Shown piece after piece: positions 33,982 to 41,923 of a stretch of 64,000 nucleotides of DNA (positions are counted from its first letter, which is position 1; every line of letters begins with the position of its first letter). The translations under genes were made by a program, and so were the position numbers. Source of the stretch: VAZQ01 sp963840535 (GTDB lineage Bacteria > Pseudomonadota > Alphaproteobacteria > Rhizobiales > Xanthobacteraceae); NCBI GenBank assembly GCA_963840535.1, contig CAWIZJ010000040.1, positions 1 through 64,000 of the forward strand. Direction: 5' to 3'. Under the pieces are notes generated by a model that saw nothing but the letters and a program-made list of their open reading frames with translations, searched no databases and had not been told where the DNA came from.

Positions 33982-34233
33982 TTAATCCATGCGGGAGTTG
34001 CGCCAATCGCCGAGCCGCCAGCTCTGCGGGCGGCCCGGTAGCAGGCCGCTGTCGTGGGGCTGCACGTCGTTACGCTGGAGCAGTTTTTGTGCGACTTCGT
34101 CAGAGACGCGACCGCCGCGCGGGATGATGTAGAAGGCGCGCCCGGTGGCGGTCCTGTGCGTGTAGGTCAGCACCAGCAGGGCACCGGGACGGCGCAGCTC
34201 GTCGAGTGCCTTGGTCAGCGGCCGGGCTTTCAT
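33982..34233 (-). CDS. Phage hypothetical protein, 83 aa
   Basis: MKARPLTKALDELRRPGALL, VLTYTHRTATGRAFYIIPRG, GRVSDEVAQKLLQRNDVQPH, then DSGLLPGRPQSWRLG. Its ATG overlaps the stop of the excisionase-like gene. The GRAFYIIPxGGRVSDE pattern recurs in small proteins of integrative elements. Function unknown. Confidence 0.6.
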   Translation of the reverse strand: MKARPLTKALDELRRPGALLVLTYTHRTATGRAFYIIPRGGRVSDEVAQKLLQRNDVQPHDSGLLPGRPQSWRLGDWRNSRMD

Positions 34234-34529
34234 GACCGCACCTCCCCGACCGCGTCGGCGTTCTGCTGGTGGTTGCGCTCGGCGGCCGCCGCGATGCCTT
34301 TCGCAATGAAACTGTCGACGCTCCTGTCGGTGTACCCGATGGCCTTGGGGCCGAGCTGCACTTTCTCGAGGTGCGGTTCGATTGTTTCGTAGAAGCAACT
34401 TTTGCCAACGCCGAAGATGCCACGCGTGGCGGGCTTGGCGGGCTTGTCGTCTTTGGCGGGCCTGAACGGCACGTTGTAAAGGTCGGTGGCCCGGTAGATC
34501 GAGATCGGCATGATGGTCCGCTCCGACAT
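34230..34529 (-). CDS. AlpA/excisionase-like DNA-binding protein
   Basis: 99 aa from MSERTIMPISIYRATDLYNV. The core RGIFGVGKSCFYETIEPHLE, then KVQLGPKAIGYTDRSVDSFI, is the winged-helix-like MerR/AlpA fold in which a recognition helix (GVGKSCFYE) is followed by a GYTDRSVDxFI wing. Such proteins direct excision or activate the integrase. Its location next to the integrase supports this. Confidence 0.65.
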   Translation of the reverse strand: MSERTIMPISIYRATDLYNVPFRPAKDDKPAKPATRGIFGVGKSCFYETIEPHLEKVQLGPKAIGYTDRSVDSFIAKGIAAAAERNHQQNADAVGEVRS

Positions 34530-34619
34530 GCCGCACGCTTGTGCGGCCATGGTCGGAACATGGTACTCTTCAGGTGCGAGCTTCTTCTGCTTTGAAATGG
34601 CGGATTTAAACGCCGAGCT

Positions 34620-35201
34620 TCAGCCCGGCAGGATGACCGGCAACCGGCGGCTGCGTGGTCCCTTCAGGATCGCCATGACACGGTTGACGGATGGCGGCTT
34701 ATGCTTGGCGAAATGCCACTTCTTCTTCTCGGCAACCTCGTCATGGACAATTTTCTTTCGGACGTCGTCGGGAATGTTGCGCCTGCCGTTGTCGCGCTTC
34801 CAGGCGGCGATGCGCCTCTCGGCAGACTGCGCCGTCACGTAATCCGGATCGTCCCACCGCCGCCACGTTCCGCCCGGCTTCCCCCGTTTTCGTTTCTGCC
34901 CCCTGGCGTGCAGCAAACGCAAGAGAGAGGCCAAGTTGACTAACTGCTGCTGCGTGAGCGCGGGCTCCCGCCCTGCGGCGACGTCATTAAGGTAGTTCGC
35001 CAGCGGCTCGATGTCGGCGCCATTGCCCGCCGCGATTGCAGCGTCGGTCCATCGGTCGCCCGTCTCGGGGATCGCGTCGGACGCCGCTATCTTCCACGCG
35101 TTCCGCAGCGTTTCGCAATATTCGTTGTAGGCTTTGGTGCGCTCATCCACCGGCACGGGCTTCGTGCGGGCCCGTTGGGTTCCGGCCCTCCGCGCGATCA
35201 T
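34620..35201 (-). CDS. Phage/island hypothetical protein, 193 aa
   Basis: From MIARRAGTQRARTKPVPVDE, overlapping the integrase stop by ATGA. The body is helical and very basic (TKAYNEYCETLRNAWKIAAS, LLRLLHARGQKRKRGKPGGT, KRDNGRRNIPDDVRKKIVHD). A nucleic-acid-binding role is possible. No family recognised. Confidence 0.6.
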   Translation of the reverse strand: MIARRAGTQRARTKPVPVDERTKAYNEYCETLRNAWKIAASDAIPETGDRWTDAAIAAGNGADIEPLANYLNDVAAGREPALTQQQLVNLASLLRLLHARGQKRKRGKPGGTWRRWDDPDYVTAQSAERRIAAWKRDNGRRNIPDDVRKKIVHDEVAEKKKWHFAKHKPPSVNRVMAILKGPRSRRLPVILPG

Positions 35202-36470
35202 CGTGCACCGCGCAACGGCACCACCGCGCCAGCCGCCGACGGCGTCGTGCAATAGCGCGCCCACGCCGCCATCAGCTTGCGCCTTCGGTCGAGCATGTCG
35301 CCACGCCGATAGGCCCGCTCGACATCGGAACCGATGGCGTGCGCCAAGCTTAGTTCGATCTCGTGATTGCTGAACGCGCTTCTTTCGTGGGCCCAGTCGG
35401 AAAAGCTGCTGCGAAATCCGTGCACGGTCGCGTCGCAGCCCACGCGCTTCAGCGTCGCCGCCAATGCGGTTTCGGACAGCCCCGCGCCGGGTCGCGAGCC
35501 GATGAACAAAAATGGGTTGTTCGCTTCGCGGGGGAGGCCCTCGAGCAGCTCAATCACCTGCGGTGCGAGCGGGACGCGGTGTTCCCGCCTTGCCTTCATC
35601 CGGCTGGCTGGCACGGTCCACACCGCATGATCGATCTCGGCCCAGGTCGCGCCCAACGCTTCAGCGCTGCGCGCCCCGGTCAGGATCGCGAATATCAACG
35701 CCCTGGCGGCAGATCCTTCGTGCTGGTGCAGCACGCTAACGAGCGCCGGTACTTCGAGATACGGCATTGCACGGTGGTGCGTGATGCGCGCGATTTGTCC
35801 GGGTGCCGGGAGCACTTCGGACAAGTGTCCTGACCAGCGGGCCGGATTCGGCGCTCCCTGCGGGCGATACCCGCGCACGGCCGCCCAGTCGAGAACAAGC
35901 TCTATGCGATTGCGCACCCGGCTCGCGGTCGTCGTCCGCACTTGCCAGAAGACGCCCGCCGGGTTGCCTTTGGCGGCGGCGATCTTCTGCTCAAGGACCG
36001 CCAGCACGTGCGGCGTATTGATCTCGGCGACATCGAGCGCGCCAATACGCGGGGACGCGTATTGCTTCAGCGTGCTTAGGAATTGCGCTGCGTGCTTCCT
36101 GTTTGTCCACTTCGCTTCGTGCTGATCGAAATACGCCTGCGCCGCCTTGGCGAACGTCGAGCGTCTCGGGCGCGGCGGCGGCCTTCGCCCGCTCGGCCCG
36201 GCGGACCTGCAACGGATCGATCTTGTCGGCCAGCTTCTGGCGTTCGACCTTGGCCCGCGCCCGTGCCTGATCGAGCGAGAAGGTCCGCGCCGAGCCCAAC
36301 CCCATCCATCGGGTTCTGTGACCGAGCTGGTAGCGGAGGAGCCAGTGCGCATTGGTGCGGCCGCCGATCTCCAGATAGAGCCCGCGCTCGCCGCTGATAC
36401 CACTGTCGAGGTGGCGTCCCTTCTCGCCCCGCCGCATCAGCGCGGCTGCCTTCCTCACGGTCAACGCCAT
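35198..36470 (-). pseudogene. Tyrosine-type integrase, frameshifted
   Basis: P4-like site-specific recombinase. The N-terminal DUF4102-type part is MALTVRKAAALMRRGEKGRH, YLEIGGRTNAHWLLRYQLGH, RTFSLDQARARAKVERQKLA. After a shift near 36160 come the core-binding helix (TFAKAAQAYFDQHEAKWTNR) and the catalytic domain: FAILTGARSAEALGATWAEI (Arg), VHGFRSSFSDWAHE (His-x2-Arg) and LAHAIGSDVERAYRRGDMLD (Tyr). It should catalyse integration of this element at its attachment site. It reads out of the element's right end, next to tctB. Confidence 0.85.
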
Positions 36471-36570
36471 CCTCGTCCTCCTGCCCGACGGAAAAACCAT
36501 CGGCCAAGCCGACGGTCCACAGCGAACTATATCGGACGGCGGCGGACAGGTGTAAAGGGTGCGGGAGCGA

Positions 36571-37002
36571 TTATCCCATAAAATTCGCGGGCTTAGACGG
36601 AAAGTAGCGGCACACAGCGAGCGCTGCGGCCGGGGAGAGCGCGACCGCCTCCGGCCATCGAAACTGCGGGCCGGCCCAGGCCGAAAGCAAGGTCAGCACC
36701 GCAAGCGCGCCCACGAGCCCGACCGGTTCGATCAGCGCGCCGAACAGGCATACCGCCGCGACGAGGACCGCGAGCGGGAAGAGCCGGGAATGTGGCAGGG
36801 GTTCGCCGTCGATCACCACCGAGCGACCGATCAGGAGGAGCCCGAGTGCTCCGAGCACGCCGCTGAGCAGCAGCGGGAAGTAGCCCGGCCCCATCCTGCC
36901 GGCACTGCCAAGGGAATATCCACGCGCGGCGAGGATGCCGACCACGGCAAAGCCGCAGAACATCACGCCGGACCAGAAATCCTTGGGCGCGCGGATTCGC
37001 AT
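36571..37002 (-). pseudogene. tctB: TctB-like subunit of tripartite tricarboxylate transporter, 3' end probably lost
   Basis: 143 codons from MRIRAPKDFWSGVMFCGFAV. Four hydrophobic helices are visible (VMFCGFAVVGILAARGYSLG, YFPLLLSGVLGALGLLLIGR, FPLAVLVAAVCLFGALIEPV, GLVGALAVLTLLSAWAG), as in TctB small membrane subunits. The C-terminus (AALAVCRYFPSKPANFMG) does not look like the usual last helix, and no tctA follows. The integrase gene begins 100 bp further. The likeliest explanation is disruption by the integrated element. Confidence 0.65.
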
Positions 37003-37191
37003 GCTCCCCTCACGCCGCGTGCGCTGCCGTCGAGCGATCAGATCGGCAAGCCGACGGCCCGTCAATGCCGCCGGGACCGTACCTCGCCGAGACTGCTGCG
37101 CCAGCCAAAAATTGCCGAAAACCAAAGGTGATTGATCAGACCCACGGCAGCATCGTATGAAACTCGCGTAGACAGGCAAGAGGAGGACAAC

Positions 37192-37578
37192 GTGGCCGCC
37201 ACCGTCAAGCAGATGATGGAAGTCGCCAACGCCGCAGTGCCGCGAATAGCGCCGGCACAAGCGCGGGAGATGATCGCCAAAGGCGATGCGCTGGTCGTCG
37301 ACGTGCGCGACGCCTCGGAAGTCGAGAAAAGCGGCAAGGTCGCCGGCGCCGTGAACGTCTCGCGTGGCATGCTGGAGTTCCGCGCCGATCCGGAGTCACC
37401 CTATCACGACAAGAATTTTGCCAAGGACAAGACGGTCATCCTCTATTGCGCTTCCGGCGGGCGCTCGGCGCTGAGCGGGAAGGTGCTCAAGGACATGGGC
37501 TATGACCGGGTCTACAACCTCGGCGCCTTCAAGGACTGGGCCGAAAGCGGCGGCGCGATAGACAAGCCCGCTACGTGA
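37192..37578 (+). CDS. Rhodanese-like sulfurtransferase
   Basis: 128 aa from GTG 37192 behind AGGAGG. A single rhodanese domain: ALVVDVRDASEVEKSGKVAG, then the active-site loop VILYCASGGRSALSGKVLKD with Cys as nucleophile, and YNLGAFKDWAESGG. It transfers sulfur to an unidentified acceptor in the cytoplasm. It sits 15 bp upstream of the glutamine-synthetase-like gene and is probably co-transcribed. Confidence 0.85.
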   Translation: MAATVKQMMEVANAAVPRIAPAQAREMIAKGDALVVDVRDASEVEKSGKVAGAVNVSRGMLEFRADPESPYHDKNFAKDKTVILYCASGGRSALSGKVLKDMGYDRVYNLGAFKDWAESGGAIDKPAT

Positions 37579-37593
37579 AGCGCTTACCACGGA

Positions 37594-39093
37594 ATGATGC
37601 GGGTGATAGCGGCGCCGGGTTTCATCGAGCGGCACGGCCTGTGGACCGATGACGATCGACGGCGAGCCGAGGAGATCAAGCGCAGGATCGAGCAGGACAA
37701 GCTCAAGCTCGTTCGTCTCGCGTGGGCCGATTCGCACGGCGCCTCGCGCGCCAAGGCGGTGACGATACCGGCCTTTCTGGCTGCCCTCACCGACGGCTAC
37801 AACATCAACGTCGCGACCACGACGCTCGATTCCGCCAATGCGCGCACGTTCGCCTCGTTCACCTGCGGCGGCGGCATGGAGCTGCCCGAGATGACCGGCT
37901 CGCCCAATCTCACCGTGGTTCCCGATCTCTCGACCTTCCGGGTCTTGCCGTGGGCACCGGGTGTGGGCTGGGTGCTGTGCGACGAATACTTCAACAGCGG
38001 GGTGCCGTTCCACTTCTCGTCCCGCCAATTGCTGCGCAAGGGGCTGAAGCGGCTGGCGGACAAGGGCCTCACCCTCGTCGTCGGCCTCGAGATCGAATGG
38101 TACCTCGCGCGCGTGGCGGAGGATCATCTGGGCGACGAGACCACCGGCATCCCCGGCCGGCGCGGGCGGCCGATCAGGACCACCCCGCCGGAGCCCGGCT
38201 TCTCCTACCACTCGGAATCCAACATGGACCTGATGGAGCCGGTGCTCTCGGCGCTCACCGGGATGTACGAGAAGATCGGCCTGCGGCTGCGCTCGATCGA
38301 GAACGAGTGGGGGCCGGGCCAGGTGGAATGCACGTTCGCTGCGCAGCCGGCGCTGGAGGCGGCCGACCACGCGATGCTGTTCCGCACCGCGACGCGCCAG
38401 CTGTGCCGGCGGATGGGTCACTTCGCGACCTTCATGTGCCGACCGGCGATCAAGGGCTACTATTCCAACGGCTGGCATCTGCATCAGTCGTTGAGTGCGG
38501 TCGACGACGGACGCAACGTCCTGATGCCCGAGGACGGGCGCGATTGCCTCTCTCCGCTCGGTCGCGCCTTTCTCGGCGGCCTCCTCGAGCACGCCGTGGC
38601 TGCGACCGCCTTCGCCACGCCCACCGTCAACGGCTACCGGCGCTATCGGCCGAACTCGCTGGCGCCCGACCGTGCCACATGGTGCTACGACCACCGCGGC
38701 GTCATGTTGCGCGTGCTCGGCGCGCCGGGCGACCCGTCAACCCGCATCGAGAACCGGATCGGCGAGCCGGCGGCCAATCCCTATCTCTACATCCTGTCGC
38801 AGATCGTCGCCGGCCTCGACGGGATCGAGAACGGCCTCGACCCGGGACCGCAGGACACCGAGCCCTACACCGCCGATCGCCCGATGCTGCCCACGAGCCT
38901 GCCTGCCGCGCTGGCGGCGCTGGAGAGCGCGCCGCTCTTTCGCTCGCAACTCGGCGAGGTCTTCATCGACTATTACCTCAAGCTCAAGCGCAACGAGGCC
39001 GGCCGTTTCGAGCAATGGCTCGCGGAGACCGGTGCGCAGGAGAGCGAGGAGCCGACCGCCTGGGAGCAGAACGAGTATTTCGATTTCTTCTGA
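37594..39093 (+). CDS. Glutamine-synthetase-family ligase (gamma-glutamylamide synthetase-like)
   Basis: 499 aa. The beta-grasp N-domain (LVRLAWADSHGASRAKAVTI) precedes the GS catalytic domain: VVGLEIEWYL (metal Glu pair), ENEWGPGQVECTFAAQPALE (metal Glu), YYSNGWHLHQSL (ammonia/ATP loop His) and STRIENRIGEPAANPYLYIL (Arg phosphate site). It is shorter and more diverged than housekeeping GlnA, with no Tyr adenylylation motif. Enzymes of this branch join glutamate to amines such as aniline, ethanolamine or methylamine. Position directly before Rieske alpha and beta genes suggests an aromatic amine substrate. Confidence 0.85.
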   Translation: MMRVIAAPGFIERHGLWTDDDRRRAEEIKRRIEQDKLKLVRLAWADSHGASRAKAVTIPAFLAALTDGYNINVATTTLDSANARTFASFTCGGGMELPEMTGSPNLTVVPDLSTFRVLPWAPGVGWVLCDEYFNSGVPFHFSSRQLLRKGLKRLADKGLTLVVGLEIEWYLARVAEDHLGDETTGIPGRRGRPIRTTPPEPGFSYHSESNMDLMEPVLSALTGMYEKIGLRLRSIENEWGPGQVECTFAAQPALEAADHAMLFRTATRQLCRRMGHFATFMCRPAIKGYYSNGWHLHQSLSAVDDGRNVLMPEDGRDCLSPLGRAFLGGLLEHAVAATAFATPTVNGYRRYRPNSLAPDRATWCYDHRGVMLRVLGAPGDPSTRIENRIGEPAANPYLYILSQIVAGLDGIENGLDPGPQDTEPYTADRPMLPTSLPAALAALESAPLFRSQLGEVFIDYYLKLKRNEAGRFEQWLAETGAQESEEPTAWEQNEYFDFF

Positions 39094-39178
39094 ACAGAGG
39101 CATGATGGGCTGCCGCCAGTCGGATCGGCCGGTCGCCTCCGCCCGCGGATGCACCAGAAAGAGCCCGGGAACGACCCC

Positions 39179-40549
39179 ATGCTGGAAAAGCTCAACACGT
39201 CTCGGATCGAGAGCGCGGCCGACCTCTACGACTGGGACGAGCTGGTCCAGGAGGATCGGGTCCATCGGCTGATCTATACCGATCCGGCCATCTTCCAGGC
39301 CGAGATGACCAACATCTTCGGAGCGGTATGGGTCTATCTCGGCCACGAAAGCCAGATCCCGAGCAACGACGACTTCATCACGGTGCGGCTGGGGTTGCGG
39401 CCGCTGATCCTGTTGCGGGACTCCGGCGGCAAGATCCGCGCCCTGTTCAACCGCTGCGCCCACCGCGGCACCACGCTTTGCCGCAAGGACAGGGGCTCGG
39501 CGCGCATCTTCACCTGCCCGTACCACGGCTGGAGCTTTCTCAACACCGGCAAGCTGCGCGCGGTGCCGTGGCCCGACGGCTACTCCTGCGATTTCGGGGA
39601 CGCCAAGTACAACGTGGCGCAGGTGCCGCGGGTGGACAGCTACCGCGGCTTCATCTTCGCGACGCTCAATCCCGATGCACCCTCGCTCATCGACTATCTC
39701 GGCGCCATCACCAAGCCGATCGACGAATGGCTCGACCGCCAGCCCCAGGGCCGGATCCGGGTGTGCGAGGCGAACCGGCTGCGATACAAGGGCAATTGGA
39801 AGCTCGCCTACGACAATTCCGGCGACGGCTATCACGTCGTGTTCTCGCACCGCTCCCTGCTCGAGATGGAGAACCGCCAGGCCGACGTCGCCAACAAGGG
39901 CATGTCGTATTACAAGGGCTCGCCCGACACCGCGCCCATGTACATGGCCTATATGGGCCATGGCCATCACTTCAAGGACAAGCGGCCCAACATCGAGAAG
40001 CGCGCCGGTGGCCTGTGGGCGGTGGAAGGCCCCGCACCCGGAACCGAGCACTACCAGGAGGAGCTGCGCCGCCGCTTCGGCGCCAGGGCCGAGGAAATCC
40101 TCGACCTCGCCTCCTCGGAGCCGGTCAACATCAACGTGTTCCCCAACTTCTCCCTGCTCGGCAACCACATCCAGGTGTTCGAGCCGGTCGCGGTCGACGA
40201 GACCAACGTCACCTGGTACGGCACCGCGGTCGTCGACGAGAAGGGCGTGCTGTGCGGCGCGGTCGACGAGATCAACGCGTTGCGCATGCGTACTCAGGAG
40301 CAGTTCCCGAATTTCGGCGAGGTCGACGATCTCGCCAATTTCGAGGAGATCCAGCGCGGGCTCGCGTGCCGGGAGGACGAATGGGTCTACATGCACCGTG
40401 GGCTCGGGATCCCCGGCCGCGTCGAGACCGACGCCAACGGCATCATCACCGCGCCCGCCACCGACGAGGCGTTCATGCGTGAGTACATCAAGGAGTGGAA
40501 GTGTCTGATGAAGGCATCGCCCAGCCTCACCGTACAGCGCGAGCCGTAG
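39179..40549 (+). CDS. Rieske non-heme iron ring-hydroxylating dioxygenase, alpha subunit
   Basis: 456 aa from ATG 39179. The Rieske [2Fe-2S] ligands are NRCAHRGTTLC and TCPYHGWSFLNTG (about residues 95-120). The mononuclear iron site is in YDNSGDGYHVVFSHRSLLEM, with a later Asp expected near residue 360. Length and layout fit benzoate/anthranilate/aniline-type oxygenases. It inserts both atoms of O2 into an aromatic ring and needs a reductase, which is not encoded nearby. It overlaps or abuts the beta-subunit gene. Confidence 0.9.
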   Translation: MLEKLNTSRIESAADLYDWDELVQEDRVHRLIYTDPAIFQAEMTNIFGAVWVYLGHESQIPSNDDFITVRLGLRPLILLRDSGGKIRALFNRCAHRGTTLCRKDRGSARIFTCPYHGWSFLNTGKLRAVPWPDGYSCDFGDAKYNVAQVPRVDSYRGFIFATLNPDAPSLIDYLGAITKPIDEWLDRQPQGRIRVCEANRLRYKGNWKLAYDNSGDGYHVVFSHRSLLEMENRQADVANKGMSYYKGSPDTAPMYMAYMGHGHHFKDKRPNIEKRAGGLWAVEGPAPGTEHYQEELRRRFGARAEEILDLASSEPVNINVFPNFSLLGNHIQVFEPVAVDETNVTWYGTAVVDEKGVLCGAVDEINALRMRTQEQFPNFGEVDDLANFEEIQRGLACREDEWVYMHRGLGIPGRVETDANGIITAPATDEAFMREYIKEWKCLMKASPSLTVQREP

Positions 40550-40593
40550 ACACGAATCAGTCATGGGCGGGCTTGGCCATCACGGGGCCGGGC

Positions 40594-41211
40594 ATGACGC
40601 CGGGAGAGAAAGCCTCGTTCGACATGCAGCTCGCGCACGATCCGTCGATCAGCTCCTATTACGTCAACGACGCCTTCTACCGCGAACTGGTGGAAAGCTT
40701 CTCCGATTGGCAGCGCGACGAGCTGAACATCGATGATCCGAGGGAGCGCGATCGCTTCCGGCTGCTGCTGGAACGAGAGGCGCGCCTGCTCGACGGGCTT
40801 CGTTTCGACGAGTGGCTCGCGCTTTATTGCCCGGAATGCGTCTATTGGGTCCCAGGCACGCCGGAAGGGGGCGACCCGCGGCGGGAGATCGCGATCTCCT
40901 TCGACGATCGCCGCCGCATGGAGGATCGCATCTACCGGCTGCGTACCGGCTATGCGTGGTCGCAGGCCCCGAAGTCGCGCACCGTGCGCATGGTCTCCAA
41001 CGTCGAGGTGTTCGCCGCCCGGAGCGGCAGCGCCCGCATGGTGCGCTCCAACTACCTGATCAGCGAGTTCCGCGTCGACGGGACCCGCTGTCTCTCGGGC
41101 TGGTGCGGGCACCGCTTCATCGAGCAGGACCGCCGCTGGCTGATCCAGGTCCGGCAGGTCAACTTGATCGACTGCGACCAGAACCTGCGCAATCCCAGCA
41201 TCGTGATCTAG
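40594..41211 (+). CDS. Ring-hydroxylating dioxygenase, beta subunit
   Basis: 205 aa. NTF2-like small subunit: FYRELVESFSDWQRDELNID, LLLEREARLLDGLRFDEWLA, YCPECVYWVPGTPEGGDPRR and the C-terminal RWLIQVRQVNLIDCDQNLRN. It has structural roles in the alpha3beta3 hexamer. The start at 40594 was chosen; an upstream GTG at 40495 would overlap the alpha gene by 55 bp, and ATG 40624 is a shorter option. Confidence 0.85.
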   Translation: MTPGEKASFDMQLAHDPSISSYYVNDAFYRELVESFSDWQRDELNIDDPRERDRFRLLLEREARLLDGLRFDEWLALYCPECVYWVPGTPEGGDPRREIAISFDDRRRMEDRIYRLRTGYAWSQAPKSRTVRMVSNVEVFAARSGSARMVRSNYLISEFRVDGTRCLSGWCGHRFIEQDRRWLIQVRQVNLIDCDQNLRNPSIVI

Positions 41212-41232
41212 GTCAGAGCAATATCGAAAGGT

Positions 41233-41547
41233 CTATCGCACGAACGCGTCGAGCGGCGCACCCCGGCCCCGGCCCCGCGCACCCTCGACGCAGCGAATGA
41301 GATCGGCAACGACTTCTATCCGATCGGTGTCATCCGCGATTTCAACATCGACGAATTGATCCTCGATCAGCATCAGCAGTTCCAGACGATCGAGCCAACC
41401 TGCCCCGAGATCGCGACGGAGGTGCGCCTGGTCCGTGACGCGTCGTACGTCGAGGTGGAGATGCTTGGCAACAAGCGCGCGAAGCTCGCGTACCTCCAAG
41501 CCTTCATCATCCGATACTCGTCGAGTGTCGCTCAGGCTACTGATCAT
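41233..41547 (-). CDS. Acyl-carrier-protein-like protein lacking the modified Ser
   Basis: 104 aa. VRELRALVAKHLHLDVRRVT, DQAHLRRDLGAGWLDRLELL, MLIEDQFVDVEIADDTDRIE has the helix pattern of ACP. Where ACPs have D-S-L with the phosphopantetheine serine, this protein has LDRLELL. It therefore probably cannot carry a prosthetic group. Similar proteins are familiar from Bradyrhizobium without known function. Convergent with the dioxygenase genes; ribosome-binding site GGGGGG. Confidence 0.6.
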   Translation of the reverse strand: MISSLSDTRRVSDDEGLEVRELRALVAKHLHLDVRRVTDQAHLRRDLGAGWLDRLELLMLIEDQFVDVEIADDTDRIEVVADLIRCVEGARGRGRGAPLDAFVR

Positions 41548-41774
41548 GGTAACCCCCCGAATCATTGAGCGGACCATAGTCGATCAAGCAATCCGTCCCA
41601 GATTGTGACGCTGGCCGAAAATTTCCAGGGTGTTGCCGGTTTGCTTCGACGCATTAACGCATTGAATTCATGCTCGGTTTTGATGCCGTGGCCGGCTCTT
41701 CCACCGGGCGTGAGCGCCACCCTGCCTCGATCATTGCCATCGCCCCGTGCAAAAGGACCACGTTCCATAGGACG

Positions 41775-41923
41775 TGAGCGGCGCCTACCGCTTTCGCGGC
41801 GACGATGGCCTTCGTACAGTGCCTGGGCCGGCGGTGGCGCGCGACTTCGATGATCATTGCCGGAAGGACGTCATCGACACCGGCATCCTCCGGGATCTAC
41901 CCATGATCGGAGAAAAAGCATGA
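41775..41923 (+). pseudogene. C-terminal remnant of unidentified gene
   Basis: The plus-strand frame SGAYRFRGDDGLRTVPGPAV, ARDFDDHCRKDVIDTGILRD, LPMIGEKA ends in an ATGA overlap with the lyase gene, as a real upstream cistron would. Upstream the frame is broken (KRTTFHR in another phase near 41770). The family is not recognised. Confidence 0.35.

Noticed and set aside
27671..36470. Intact, inducible prophage
   Set aside because: No portal, capsid, tail or lysis genes are present, the left end is cut at 27.6 kb and the integrase is frameshifted.
36480..36570. tRNA gene as integrase attachment site
   Set aside because: No cloverleaf or 3' tRNA sequence could be found between the integrase and tctB.
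37396..40564. Long minus-strand frames opposite the GS-like and Rieske genes
   Set aside because: They are antisense shadows. The plus strand carries the full GS and CAHRG/CPYHGW signatures.
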